From: Balneolales bacterium
Lineage (GTDB): Bacteria > Bacteroidota > Rhodothermia > Balneolales > Natronogracilivirgulaceae
Direction: 5' to 3'
Length of the DNA: 21,914 nucleotides
NCBI GenBank assembly: GCA_007131625.1
Contig: SLQC01000216.1
Location: 1-21,914, forward strand
The position numbers and the translations under genes are program-made. The notes under the pieces were generated by a model. It was given only the letters and a program-made list of their open reading frames with translations. It was not told the DNA's origin and did not search any database. Numbering within the stretch: the first letter of the stretch is position 1; every line of letters starts with the position of its first letter. Of the stretch, positions 13,896 through 21,914 are shown in pieces.

Positions 13896-15553
13896 AATCT
13901 CTTATTTCAACACTATTCGTATTCAGTTGGCTTCTTGCCAGCTGTCATTCGCACGAGAATGGCCATTCTCACGACGATTCTCACGGCCACTCGCATGAAG
14001 AGCCATCTTTAAAATCCGAACCACATGCACATGGCGATGAAGGCCACACCCATGATCATGAATCAGAGCCGCATAGCCATGTTCACGACGGGGAGCTGGA
14101 AGGGGAAGGTGAGATTACGTTGTGGTCAGAAAGTACCGAGCTTTTCATGGAATACCCGGCGTTGCTTGTCGGGCAGTCAGCTGTTTTTGCTGTGCATCTG
14201 ACACGGCTTTCCGATTTTGCTCCGTTGGATCGCTCCACAGTCACGTTCCGTTTTCGGTCTGAAAGGGGCGCGATGGTTTCCGTGACGGTAAATGAAGCCC
14301 GTATACCTGGTATTTACGGACCTGAAGTGACATTCGAAGAAGCCGGACGCTATGATCTTACGATTGTGATCGATGGTATGGTCGATGATACCCTTCACAT
14401 TCACGGAATACCGGTTTATGCTACAGCCGATGAGGTGCCACATGCACATGACGATGAAGACCCGGATGTGATCTCATTTCTCAAAGAGCAGCAATGGGCT
14501 ATTCCGTTCGGAACGCAACAGGTTGACAGAATGACTCTGTTTGAATCAGTTGAAGCACACGGTGAACTAAAACCGGTTTTGGGACAAACCGCAACGGTTT
14601 CAGCTCCATTTGCAGGAATTGTTTTAAGCAGCCTGAATCAATCTCTTCCGGGAGCCGGGCAGTCCATTGCGAAAGATGAAATTTTGATCCGGCTTAATCC
14701 TGCCATCCAGTCGGCAGATGGAGAAAACTATGCGAATCAGTTTATTTATGCGCAATCGCAGCTTGAACTGGCAAGAAATAATCTTGAACGGTCCCGGCGG
14801 TTGTTTGCCAGGGAAGCGATACCTGAAGTGGAACTGGAAAAAGCCCGGATAGAATACCGGCAGGCCTTAACACAATTTGAAACGATGAATGAAATTGCCC
14901 GGATCGACACATCCACTTTTGACCTGTCCGGAAACCAGGAGCAGTCGTACCGATTTGAATTGAAGGCCCCCATAGATGGCGTTGTAACCAGGACGTATGT
15001 GTCGCCGGGACAGCAAGTCAGAGCCGGAGAACCGTTATTCAGCATTGCGGACATGAGTAAACTGTGGATGGAGGTACATGTACCGGCCTTCCGCCAGTCC
15101 AAAATTGGCACTGCGGAATCTGCCGTGGTACATATTCAGGGAAGTGATGATATGTACCATTTGGAACAGCTGCAGGGCAGGTTGTTACATGTATCAAATG
15201 AAATTGATCCGGCCACCCGAACCCTCTCATTAACTTATGAGATCAACAACCCGGGACTCCGGTTCCAGAGCGGGTTGTTTGCGACGGTTGAAATAGACAG
15301 CAAAAGAAAAGAGAATATTCTTGCCGTTCCGGTGTCGGCGCTGATCGAGGATGAAGGCACCTATTCTGTATTTGTGCAGCTTTCAGGCGAGTCCTTCGAA
15401 AAAAGGGAGGTTGTTACCGGAATACGAAACCGTGAAATGGCAGAGATCCTTTCGGGGCTGAGCGAAGGTGAACGCGTGGTAACCGTTAATCCCTATCGTG
15501 TGAAATTGGCTTCCATGTCCGGTGAAGTTCCGGCTCACGGCCATTCACATTAA
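13892..15553 (+). CDS. RND efflux periplasmic adaptor lipoprotein (CusB/CzcB family), His-rich
   Basis: Membrane-fusion protein of 553 residues linking the pump to the outer-membrane channel. A lipoprotein signal ends in LLASC (Cys18). A His/Asp/Glu-rich segment (about 19-67, with HENGHSHDDSHGHSHEE) should bind divalent metals or Cu/Ag. Next is an extra beta-sandwich-like region (about 70-185) ending in a second His cluster (PHAHDDED). The core follows: barrel/lipoyl half near SAPFAGIVLSSLNQ, a coiled-coil hairpin (about 280-340, LARNNLERSRRLFAREAIPE), lipoyl half KAPIDGVVTRTYVSPGQQV, and the membrane-proximal domain. It ends in another His-rich tail (HGHSH). The start overlaps the TolC-like stop by 4 nt, so translation is coupled. 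Confidence 0.92.
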   Translation: MKSLISTLFVFSWLLASCHSHENGHSHDDSHGHSHEEPSLKSEPHAHGDEGHTHDHESEPHSHVHDGELEGEGEITLWSESTELFMEYPALLVGQSAVFAVHLTRLSDFAPLDRSTVTFRFRSERGAMVSVTVNEARIPGIYGPEVTFEEAGRYDLTIVIDGMVDDTLHIHGIPVYATADEVPHAHDDEDPDVISFLKEQQWAIPFGTQQVDRMTLFESVEAHGELKPVLGQTATVSAPFAGIVLSSLNQSLPGAGQSIAKDEILIRLNPAIQSADGENYANQFIYAQSQLELARNNLERSRRLFAREAIPEVELEKARIEYRQALTQFETMNEIARIDTSTFDLSGNQEQSYRFELKAPIDGVVTRTYVSPGQQVRAGEPLFSIADMSKLWMEVHVPAFRQSKIGTAESAVVHIQGSDDMYHLEQLQGRLLHVSNEIDPATRTLSLTYEINNPGLRFQSGLFATVEIDSKRKENILAVPVSALIEDEGTYSVFVQLSGESFEKREVVTGIRNREMAEILSGLSEGERVVTVNPYRVKLASMSGEVPAHGHSH

Positions 15554-15570
15554 TCCCGGAGGATAATCTT

Positions 15571-18500
15571 ATGTTAGACGCAATTATAAAAGGTTCCATA
15601 AAACACAGGCTTCTCGTAGTGGTTGGTGCCGCGGCGCTGTTTTTTGCTGGAATATACATTGTTATCAAAATGCCGGTGGACGTTTTTCCGGATTTGACGG
15701 CCCCCACGGTTACCGTTATGACTGAAGCTCACGGAATGGCGCCCGAAGAGGTGGAACGACTGGTGACCATTCCTATAGAGTCTGCTGTAAACGGAGCTGG
15801 CGGCGTGCGCCGGGTTCGATCCTCCACATCCATGGGGTTTTCTATCGTTTGGGTGGAATTTGAGTGGGGAACCGACATCTTTCAGGCCCGGCAAATCGTA
15901 AATGAACGGCTCCAGCTTGTAACCGCAAGTCTGCCGGACAGGATTCCGCCTCCCGTGATGACTCCGATCACCTCTATCATGGGCGAGATCATGCTGGTGA
16001 GCGTGGATAGCGACCGGCACCCCTCAATGGATGTACGCACAGCAGCCGATTGGGAGATCCGAAGAAGGCTGCTATCCATTCCGGGAGTAGCCCAGGTCGT
16101 TCCTATTGGCGGTGGTGTTAAACAGTATCAGATCAAGGTGAATCCTGAACGGCTGAAGGAATATAACATTACCCTGAATCAGGTAATGGATGCCGCCGCA
16201 AAGTCGAACGAAAACTTTTCCGGAGGCTTTTTTAATCAATACAGCCAGGAATACACCATTCGGGGAATGGGCCGGGCCTATACCGTAGAAGACCTTGAGC
16301 AATCGGTCATTCTTCAGCGAAATCATATTCCAATAACGATTGGCGATGTGGCCCGGGTTGAGATAGACACGGCTCAAAAGATCGGAGACGCCTCTGTAAA
16401 TGCGGAACCGGCCGTGATATTGTCCATTCAAAAACAACCGGATGCCAACACGCTTGAACTTACCAGGCTGATCGATGAAACCATGGCCGACATGCAGCAG
16501 TCGCTGCCCGAAGGATTTACAATAAATACGCACCTGTTCAGACAGGCTGATTTTATAGAACGTGCCATCGACAATGTTGTTAAAGCACTTCGCGATGGTG
16601 CCTTTCTGGTAATCGTGATCCTGTTTCTGTTCCTGGCAAATTACCGGACAACCTTGATTACCCTGACGGCTATCCCGCTTTCGCTGATATTTTCAATATT
16701 TGTTCTCGAGCTGTTTGATATTACCATCAATACAATGACCCTTGGAGGTATGGCTATTGCCATTGGTGTGATCGTGGATGATGCCATTATCGATGTGGAA
16801 AATGCATTCCGAAGACTTCGCGAAAATCATAAGCTGCCGAAAGACCGGCAGCAATCAGCTTTCGATGTGGTCTTTCTCAGTTCAAAAGAAATCCGCACCT
16901 CCATCATTAATGCAACGTTGATTATCATTGTCGCTTTTATACCGCTCTTCTTCCTGAGCGGGATTGAAGGGCGGCTTTTGCAGCCTTTAGGATTGGCCTA
17001 TATCGTAGCGATTGGTGCGTCCCTGGTTATTGCCATGACGCTGACACCGGCACTCTGTTATTATCTGCTGCCCGGTCAGGCTTCAAAGGGGAAACTCGAA
17101 GAGAGCTGGTTTACCAGGAAGCTGAAATCGGGGTATGAAAAAACCCTGGAACAGGCTTTACGATACCGAAAATCGGTCCTTGCCGGGACATTGCTGCTGT
17201 TTTTAATTACGCTTGCCGCAGTGCCTTTCCTCGGCCGATCTTTTCTTCCGGAATTTAATGAGGGAACACTGGTTGTCAATGCGGTCACGGTACCGGGAAC
17301 ATCCCTGGAAGAATCGAACTCAATTGGAAAGCAGGCAGAACAGATACTGCTAAACCATCCCGGGGTTGTATCCACTTCACGCAGAACCGGACGGGCTGAA
17401 CTGGATGAACACGCACAGGGATCCAATGCCTCTGAAATTGATGTGGTTCTCGATTCGGATTCGGAACTGTCAAAAGAGCAGATTCTGGCTGACCTTCGAG
17501 AGGACTTGAGTGTGATACCGGGAACGGCCATATCTATTGGCCAGCCGATCAGCCACCGGATAGACCACATGCTCTCCGGAACCCAGGCAAATATAGCGGT
17601 AAAAATTTTCGGGCCGGACCTCTACCGGCTTCGTACCCTTGCAGAGGAAGTGAGCAGCCATATGGAATCTGTAGATGGCGTTGTGGATCTTACTATCGAA
17701 CAACAACAAAATGTGCCTCAGGTACAAATTCGTCCCAACAGACGTGTCCTGGCCCGGTACGGACTGACCCTTCGGGATCTGGCAGAAATGGTGGATGTGG
17801 CTTTTGCCGGAGAAGTTGTTTCCCAAATTCAGGAGGGCGACAAAATGTTTGATTTGGTGGTTCGGTTTGATGAAGAATACCGGGGCAGTATCCAGGCCAT
17901 TCAGCAGACGACATTCAACCTCGAAAACGGAAGCATCGTACCCCTTTCGGAGCTCGGCACTATTCAATCCAGAAGCGGCCCGAATACGATTAGCCGGGAA
18001 AATGTACAGCGCCTTATTGTGGTATCAGCCAATGTGGCCGGACGAGATTTGCGAACAACCGTTAATGAAATCCGGTCCGGCATTTCCGATAATATACAAC
18101 TACCTTCCGGTTACTTTGTGGAATACGGAGGTCAGTTTGAAAGTGCGGCTCAGGCCTCAAGAATCATTCTGCTGCTAAGTATCGCGGCCGTCTTTATCAT
18201 CTTCCTGCTGCTCTATCTGGAATTTGGTTCCGTAAAAACAGCATTGATTCTATTGGTCAATCTGCCTTTTGCTCTGATTGGCGGTATCTATACCGTGTTG
18301 TTTACATCCGGTATTGTAACCATTGCATCATTAGTGGGCTTCATCACGTTATTTGGCATTGCCACCAGAAATGGGATCCTGCTTGTATCTCACTATCAGT
18401 ACTTGAGAGCAGAGGGCAAGAATTTTTTGCAGGCAGTGCGGCAGGGAGCCATAGAACGGTTAAATCCTATCATTATGACTGCATTAACGGCAGGGATAGC

Positions 18501-18648
18501 ACTTATTCCACTGGCCTTGGCAGCCGGGGAACCCGGGAATGAGATTCAATCTCCCATGGCGCAAGTCATCCTTGGCGGGCTGTTGAGTTCAACACTGCTG
18601 AATCTAATTGTTGTGCCGGCGCTACTGGTGCAGTTTGAGGATAAATGA
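15571..18648 (+). CDS. Heavy-metal RND efflux pump, CusA/CzcA (HME) family
   Basis: Inner-membrane proton-driven pump of 1025 residues, normal for the family. TM1 is near residues 11-29, followed by MPVDVFPDLTAPTVTV and APEEVERLVTIPIE, the HME-type porter start. TM4 reads GGMAIAIGVIVDDAIIDVEN and carries the conserved Asp and Glu of the proton path. By eye, the site matching Asp402 of C. metallidurans CzcA (in its DFG) is non-acidic here, as in CusA. Large periplasmic loops lie at about 40-335 and 555-870, and the last helices contain IIMTALTAGIALIPLALAAG. GGAGG precedes the ATG by about 9 nt, and the gap to the adaptor is 17 nt. It exports metal ions; Cu/Ag versus Zn/Co/Cd cannot be settled by sequence alone. 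Confidence 0.93.
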   Translation: MLDAIIKGSIKHRLLVVVGAAALFFAGIYIVIKMPVDVFPDLTAPTVTVMTEAHGMAPEEVERLVTIPIESAVNGAGGVRRVRSSTSMGFSIVWVEFEWGTDIFQARQIVNERLQLVTASLPDRIPPPVMTPITSIMGEIMLVSVDSDRHPSMDVRTAADWEIRRRLLSIPGVAQVVPIGGGVKQYQIKVNPERLKEYNITLNQVMDAAAKSNENFSGGFFNQYSQEYTIRGMGRAYTVEDLEQSVILQRNHIPITIGDVARVEIDTAQKIGDASVNAEPAVILSIQKQPDANTLELTRLIDETMADMQQSLPEGFTINTHLFRQADFIERAIDNVVKALRDGAFLVIVILFLFLANYRTTLITLTAIPLSLIFSIFVLELFDITINTMTLGGMAIAIGVIVDDAIIDVENAFRRLRENHKLPKDRQQSAFDVVFLSSKEIRTSIINATLIIIVAFIPLFFLSGIEGRLLQPLGLAYIVAIGASLVIAMTLTPALCYYLLPGQASKGKLEESWFTRKLKSGYEKTLEQALRYRKSVLAGTLLLFLITLAAVPFLGRSFLPEFNEGTLVVNAVTVPGTSLEESNSIGKQAEQILLNHPGVVSTSRRTGRAELDEHAQGSNASEIDVVLDSDSELSKEQILADLREDLSVIPGTAISIGQPISHRIDHMLSGTQANIAVKIFGPDLYRLRTLAEEVSSHMESVDGVVDLTIEQQQNVPQVQIRPNRRVLARYGLTLRDLAEMVDVAFAGEVVSQIQEGDKMFDLVVRFDEEYRGSIQAIQQTTFNLENGSIVPLSELGTIQSRSGPNTISRENVQRLIVVSANVAGRDLRTTVNEIRSGISDNIQLPSGYFVEYGGQFESAAQASRIILLLSIAAVFIIFLLLYLEFGSVKTALILLVNLPFALIGGIYTVLFTSGIVTIASLVGFITLFGIATRNGILLVSHYQYLRAEGKNFLQAVRQGAIERLNPIIMTALTAGIALIPLALAAGEPGNEIQSPMAQVILGGLLSSTLLNLIVVPALLVQFEDK

Positions 18649-18794
18649 AAATAACACCCGTTACGTTGGGGAAGAGTTTGAATGGTGGTTAAAGGGATCC
18701 GAATCAGGTTCGGAGACTACGCTATTCCGTCAAATGAACGGTGACACTACAATATTATGCTACAAAAATTATTGCACTTCAGTCAATTTACTAC

Positions 18795-20996
18795 CTATTC
18801 CTCCATCTCCCGCTCCAGCACCTTCTCAAAAATATCCTTAACCATATGCGAGAAAACCACCTGCTGAAACTCCTTGTCGTCCATATACCGGGTAACGATC
18901 TCATCGTTCTTAGACATCCGCTGGATCATCATGGATTCAAGCATATCCTTGATGCCCAACTCAAACTTATCTAACGGGTTGGCTTTAGCGGTATGGATCA
19001 CTTGTTCGTCCTGACTGGCGTGTTCTTTAATCTGCTCAAAGAACAACCGGTCTTCCTCGGTAAAATCCGTCCCGAACCGCTCATTAAGCACCTCGATAAT
19101 ACTGGATAGCGGCGCTTCTTTATCGGTAGCCTTTCCGCTGCCTACATCGGTCGGACTCTTCACTTGTACATCCTCACCCTCATCGAGATTAATCGGATCT
19201 GAGGCAACTCTTTCCAGCCGGTAATATCGTAGAGCTACATCGTCTTCCGGGCTGATGATATGTACCTCCCGTCCTGTCGGAAGATGTGGCAATAAAAACC
19301 GCCCGAAACTGTACAACTTCTCGTGATCGGGATCGTTCCAGGGCATAATCTGACTCAGAAACGAGTAGATGTTCACGTACCCTCGCAGTTTGTCACGGAA
19401 CAGCTGTCGTTGATCTTCTTCCAGTCCCTTGAAGCGATCTACAGCTGGTTGTAGTTGCTGCTCCATCCGGGCATGATCCTGACGTTGGTGTTTGGCCGCC
19501 AGTTTATAGAAGATCTCGGCAAACGCATCCACTTCGGACCAGTGGTACACCTGCATCTGATCCATTTCGTGTTTTATCTCTTCGAGCTGTTGCGGATCGG
19601 AGACCTCCTGCAGGCTTGTGGCGTCAAAGTAGGGCTTGAACGAGGCATAGATATCCTCCCGGTCATTGACAAAATCCAGAACAAACGGATGATCCTTGCC
19701 CGGATAGGTGCGATTTAGTCGGGACAGGGTCTGCACATCCTTGATGAACCCTTCCTCGATGGCCTGCCGCATCGAATAGGTGTGAAAGGCCTCCGGCTTG
19801 CCCGACGTACCCGGACGCCCAAACAGTTCCAGTGATTTGCCTTTGGGGGTGGCGGTGAAGGCGTAAAAGCTCAGATTCTTTTGCCGTCCCCGCGGTTCCA
19901 TGATCAGATTGAGCCGGTTTTCCAGATCGATGTCATCTTCCTCGTCATGATCCATGCCTGCCCCGAGGATTTCCTTGAGTTCCCGGGCCGTCTCACCCGT
20001 CTGACTCGAATGGGCTTCATCGACAATGACGGCATACTGCCGGTCGGCAATTTTCGCCCGGTAGGAGTCGGCTTCCTCCTGCACCTGTTTTTGTTCCTCC
20101 GGAGAAAGACTCTCGAATTTTCCTTCCGACAAGTTCATGAGCAATGCCCGGAGCACAAACGGGAACTTCTGCAGGGTGGTAACGACAATTTTGGTACCGT
20201 CGATCAGGGCATTGGCCAGTTGTTTGGAATCCTCGTCGATGGGCCTGACCACCCCTTGGGCGTGATCGATCTGATAGATGGCATCCTGAAGCTGTCGGTC
20301 GATAACCTGACGGTCGCTGATAACCACCACACAATCGTAAATTTTCCGGTCGTTTTCATCATGCAAGCTGGCCAGATGATGGCCCAGCCAGGAAATGCTA
20401 TTGGTCTTCCCGCTGCCGGCCGAATGCTGAATCAGGTAATTGTTTCCGGCTCCTTCCTGTCGGGAAGTATCAACCAGCTTCCGGACGCTGTCGAGTTGAT
20501 GGTACCGAGGGAAAATCAGGGTTTCCCTTTTGATGGTTTTACGGCCACCCTTGCTGTCATCGACTTTCCTCTCGCTATGTTCGATGAACATGAAACCGGC
20601 CAGAATATCAAGAAAACTGTCCCGCGAAAGCACTTCTTCCCACAGGTATCCGGTGCGATATCCGCTCGGATGCGGGGGATTGCCCTTTCCGCACTTGATC
20701 TCTCCGGGATAGCTCCCCCGGTTGAAGGGAAGGAATACGGTTTTTTCCTTTTGGAGCCGGGTGGTCATATGCACCTGATCCGGATCGACGGCAAAATGGA
20801 CCAGCGCGCGTTTCTTGAACCGGAACAGCGGGGCACGGGGATCGCGGTCTTTTTTGTACTGGCGGATGGCGTGCTGGATGATTCCCTTAATAGAGTCAAC
20901 ATTCCCTATATCGACATATTTAAACTCAAATGATGGAGTAGTTGACTCAGATAAAGTTTCATCATTTATTGACGACACATATTTAAGTCGCTTCAC
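18795..20996 (-). CDS. hsdR: Type I restriction subunit R, N-terminally fused to an HsdS fragment
   Basis: Open frame of 733 codons. From about residue 41 (IQHAIRQYKKDRDPR, FKKRALVHFAVDPDQVHMTTR) it follows type I HsdR and keeps the translocase motor: Walker A HSAGSGKTNS (191-200), DEAH at 326-329 (VIVDEAHSSQTG), FTATPKGKSLELFG (380-393) and later helicase motifs, then the natural-looking end ERE-MEE. Residues 1-40 (KRLKYVSSINDETLSES ... YVDIGNVDS) are the start of the specificity subunit HsdS. The HsdR part upstream of the junction, where the PD-(D/E)xK nuclease residues normally lie, is missing. It should therefore be a DNA-dependent ATPase without cleavage, if made at all. The GTG at 20996 is internal to the old hsdS frame. 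Confidence 0.85.
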   Translation of the reverse strand: MKRLKYVSSINDETLSESTTPSFEFKYVDIGNVDSIKGIIQHAIRQYKKDRDPRAPLFRFKKRALVHFAVDPDQVHMTTRLQKEKTVFLPFNRGSYPGEIKCGKGNPPHPSGYRTGYLWEEVLSRDSFLDILAGFMFIEHSERKVDDSKGGRKTIKRETLIFPRYHQLDSVRKLVDTSRQEGAGNNYLIQHSAGSGKTNSISWLGHHLASLHDENDRKIYDCVVVISDRQVIDRQLQDAIYQIDHAQGVVRPIDEDSKQLANALIDGTKIVVTTLQKFPFVLRALLMNLSEGKFESLSPEEQKQVQEEADSYRAKIADRQYAVIVDEAHSSQTGETARELKEILGAGMDHDEEDDIDLENRLNLIMEPRGRQKNLSFYAFTATPKGKSLELFGRPGTSGKPEAFHTYSMRQAIEEGFIKDVQTLSRLNRTYPGKDHPFVLDFVNDREDIYASFKPYFDATSLQEVSDPQQLEEIKHEMDQMQVYHWSEVDAFAEIFYKLAAKHQRQDHARMEQQLQPAVDRFKGLEEDQRQLFRDKLRGYVNIYSFLSQIMPWNDPDHEKLYSFGRFLLPHLPTGREVHIISPEDDVALRYYRLERVASDPINLDEGEDVQVKSPTDVGSGKATDKEAPLSSIIEVLNERFGTDFTEEDRLFFEQIKEHASQDEQVIHTAKANPLDKFELGIKDMLESMMIQRMSKNDEIVTRYMDDKEFQQVVFSHMVKDIFEKVLEREMEE

Positions 20997-21134
20997 TTCC
21001 CATTGCTCCGGAACATCCCCAAGCCATTCAACACCGGACGGTTAATACGACGGATACGGCTCATATCGCCTGACATCCGCCTCATGCAGCGTTTGTTCCA
21101 CCTGTTGAAGGGTATCGGTATCGACTTTGATCAT
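20877..21134 (-). pseudogene. hsdS: Type I specificity subunit HsdS, N-terminal fragment with nonsense codon
   Basis: ATG at 21134 overlaps the hsdM stop (ATGA), the normal coupling in type I operons. The frame reads MIKVDTDTLQQVEQTLHEAD, then RRYEPYPSY, TAA (21042-21044), PSGVEWLGDVPEQWEVKRL, then KYVSSINDET ... GNVDSIKG. HsdS N-termini I know have a Lys at the TAA site (PSYKPSGVEWLG), so AAA-to-TAA is likely. Both target-recognition domains and the conserved spacer are lost apart from these first 86 or so codons. The remainder joins hsdR in frame near 20876. Confidence 0.82.
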
Positions 21135-21796
21135 GCAACCACCTCTTTGAGCATCCGGACAATGTTTTTCTCCAGTTCGGCCAGATCTTCCTGAATTTCT
21201 TCCAATGGACGCGGAGGCTCGTACCGGTAAAAGTGCCGCGTCAGCGGTATTTCAAAGCCCACTTTGGTCTTGCTGTGATCGATCCAGGCATCCGGGACAT
21301 GAGGAAACACTTCCTTCTCGAAATAATCTTCGATATTCTCCTTCAGAGGTACGATCCCTTCCAGCCAGTCGTTTTCGATAATCCAGTGCCGGATTTCGGA
21401 TTCCCCGGAACCGGCATCACCGGTGAACAGGGGCGATCCGTTAAATACGATCCCTATGCGACTGCCACCTTCCTGCGGTGACCGCATTTTGGAGATCATA
21501 TGCTGAAGGAACAACAAGGCTCCATCGTTGATACGCGGGAGTCCAGCTCCGAACCACCCGTCGTAGCCCATCGTTTTGTGTTCTTTCTCGATAAACTGCT
21601 TTTGCTGCTTCCACTCCACACCAAAGGGGGGATTGGCCAGCATGTAATCGAAGGTCTCATTCGGAAAACCATCTTTGGAAAAACTGTCGTCGGATTTAAT
21701 GTTGTCGGCATTCTCGCCCTTGATCAGCATGTCCGACTTGCAGACTGCAAAAGCCTCATCATTCCAGTCCTGTCCGTGTAGATGAGGTTTGGCGGA
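21131..21796 (-). pseudogene. hsdM: Type I methyltransferase subunit HsdM, 5'-truncated and internally deleted
   Basis: Adenine-N6 methyltransferase subunit remnant. The open frame starts without a proper N-terminus at KPHLHGQDWNDEAFAVCKSD, beside an insertion sequence; the N-terminal helical domain and the SAM-binding part upstream are gone. The catalytic motif NPPF is present (LANPPFGVEW, about 68 codons after the break). After HWIIENDWLEGIV the frame jumps to PLKENIEDYFEKEVFPHVPD, whereas intact proteins have a long stretch with the rest of the methylase core between these. The C-terminal end (DHSKTKVGFEIPLTRHFY ... LKEVVA) is normal and overlaps hsdS by ATGA. Methylation activity is not expected. 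Confidence 0.82.
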
Positions 21797-21843
21797 TCAA
21801 TTACATATTGTGGGGAGAAGCATGAGAATTTGTATACTTGGGT

Positions 21844-21914
21844 ATGGAAAAAGACCTACTCAAACTCTTTCTGCCCGAGGGGCTGCTTGATCACTTCGAT
21901 ATCGAAAAGATCGA
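21844..21914 (+). CDS. ISAon1-type transposase, N-terminal region (cut by window edge)
   Basis: Only 23 codons are visible: MEKDLLKLFLPEGLLDHFDI then EKI. Starts of the form LLP-EGLL-F are what I recall for the short N-terminal protein of ISAon1-family elements in Bacteroidota. It points away from hsdM, and the hsdM frame breaks about 47 nt before this ATG, so the IS end should lie near 21797-21843. Family call is from a short motif. Confidence 0.6.
   Translation, partial: MEKDLLKLFLPEGLLDHFDIEKI

Noticed and set aside
17470..17967. Minus-strand frame of 165 codons inside the RND pump gene
   Set aside because: It is the antisense shadow of a strongly conserved pump gene.
18649..18794. Possible small gene between the RND pump and HsdR
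   Set aside because: The 146-bp convergent gap holds only short frames without a ribosome site or family features.
19881..20933. Long plus-strand frame of 350 codons
   Set aside because: It is antisense to HsdR, which has complete helicase motifs; the opposite frame is open by codon-bias chance.
5360..21050. Alternative genetic code or stop recoding, suggested by in-frame stops in several coherent frames
   Set aside because: The stops are of all three types (TAA, TAG, TGA) and come with frameshifts, while large genes such as the RND pump and antiporter are intact and terminate normally. Ordinary pseudogene decay explains it.
1..21914. CRISPR array, rRNA or tRNA genes
   Set aside because: No regularly spaced direct repeats and no conserved RNA gene sequence were seen in the window.

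Overview
The window looks like a chromosomal accessory region of a Gram-negative bacterium. The evidence is outer-membrane lipoprotein and TolC-type genes, a lipoprotein adaptor and an RND pump. The gene families (LolA-like/FtsX-type ABC set, RHH-PIN toxin-antitoxin, ISAon1-type transposase) are the ones I associate with Bacteroidota/Rhodothermota, and Balneolaceae would fit, but this placement is inference and no marker gene is present. Clear Shine-Dalgarno sites exist before several genes (8814, 11210, 15571), so this is not a strictly SD-less Bacteroidetes.

Layout. (1) 142-3007, minus strand: TetR regulator, LolA-like secreted protein and FtsX-type ABC permease, with a candidate operator at 3073-3094. 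(2) 3205-5194, minus: an unidentified coding remnant with a terminator, an NTF2-like secreted protein and a class C beta-lactamase-fold serine hydrolase. (3) 5360-6005, minus: a decayed PIN toxin / RHH antitoxin pair with several stops and frameshifts. (4) 6096-7989, plus: a CPA1 K+(Na+)/H+ antiporter and a small secreted hypothetical protein. (5) 8428-12131, plus: debris of a mobile element. It holds a hairpin-dense leader, a small conserved gene split by a TGA, a short RadC/JAB protein, a YqaJ exonuclease and a phage-type ssDNA-binding protein fused in frame to a broken IS91-type integrase, followed by an IS91 transposase tail, a hairpin end and a REP-like inverted pair. (6) 12738-18648, plus: a heavy-metal RND efflux operon (His-rich secreted protein, half-length TolC, His-rich adaptor, HME pump). 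(7) 18795-21796, minus: a wrecked type I restriction-modification locus, in which hsdM is cut at its 5' end and deleted internally, and hsdS carries a nonsense codon and is fused in frame to an hsdR lacking the nuclease residues. (8) 21844 to the edge: the start of an ISAon1-type transposase, whose insertion probably cut hsdM.

The most striking theme is decay by in-frame joining. SSB::integrase, HsdS::HsdR, the internally deleted HsdM and the half TolC are all open frames joining or lacking segments that normally lie far apart. Around them are point-nonsense pseudogenes using all three stop codons, which argues against an alternative genetic code. I see no intact new system. The best candidates for unexplored biology are the RadC-YqaJ-SSB recombination module with its hairpin-rich leader, and the nuclease-less S::R fusion that keeps an uninterrupted helicase frame.
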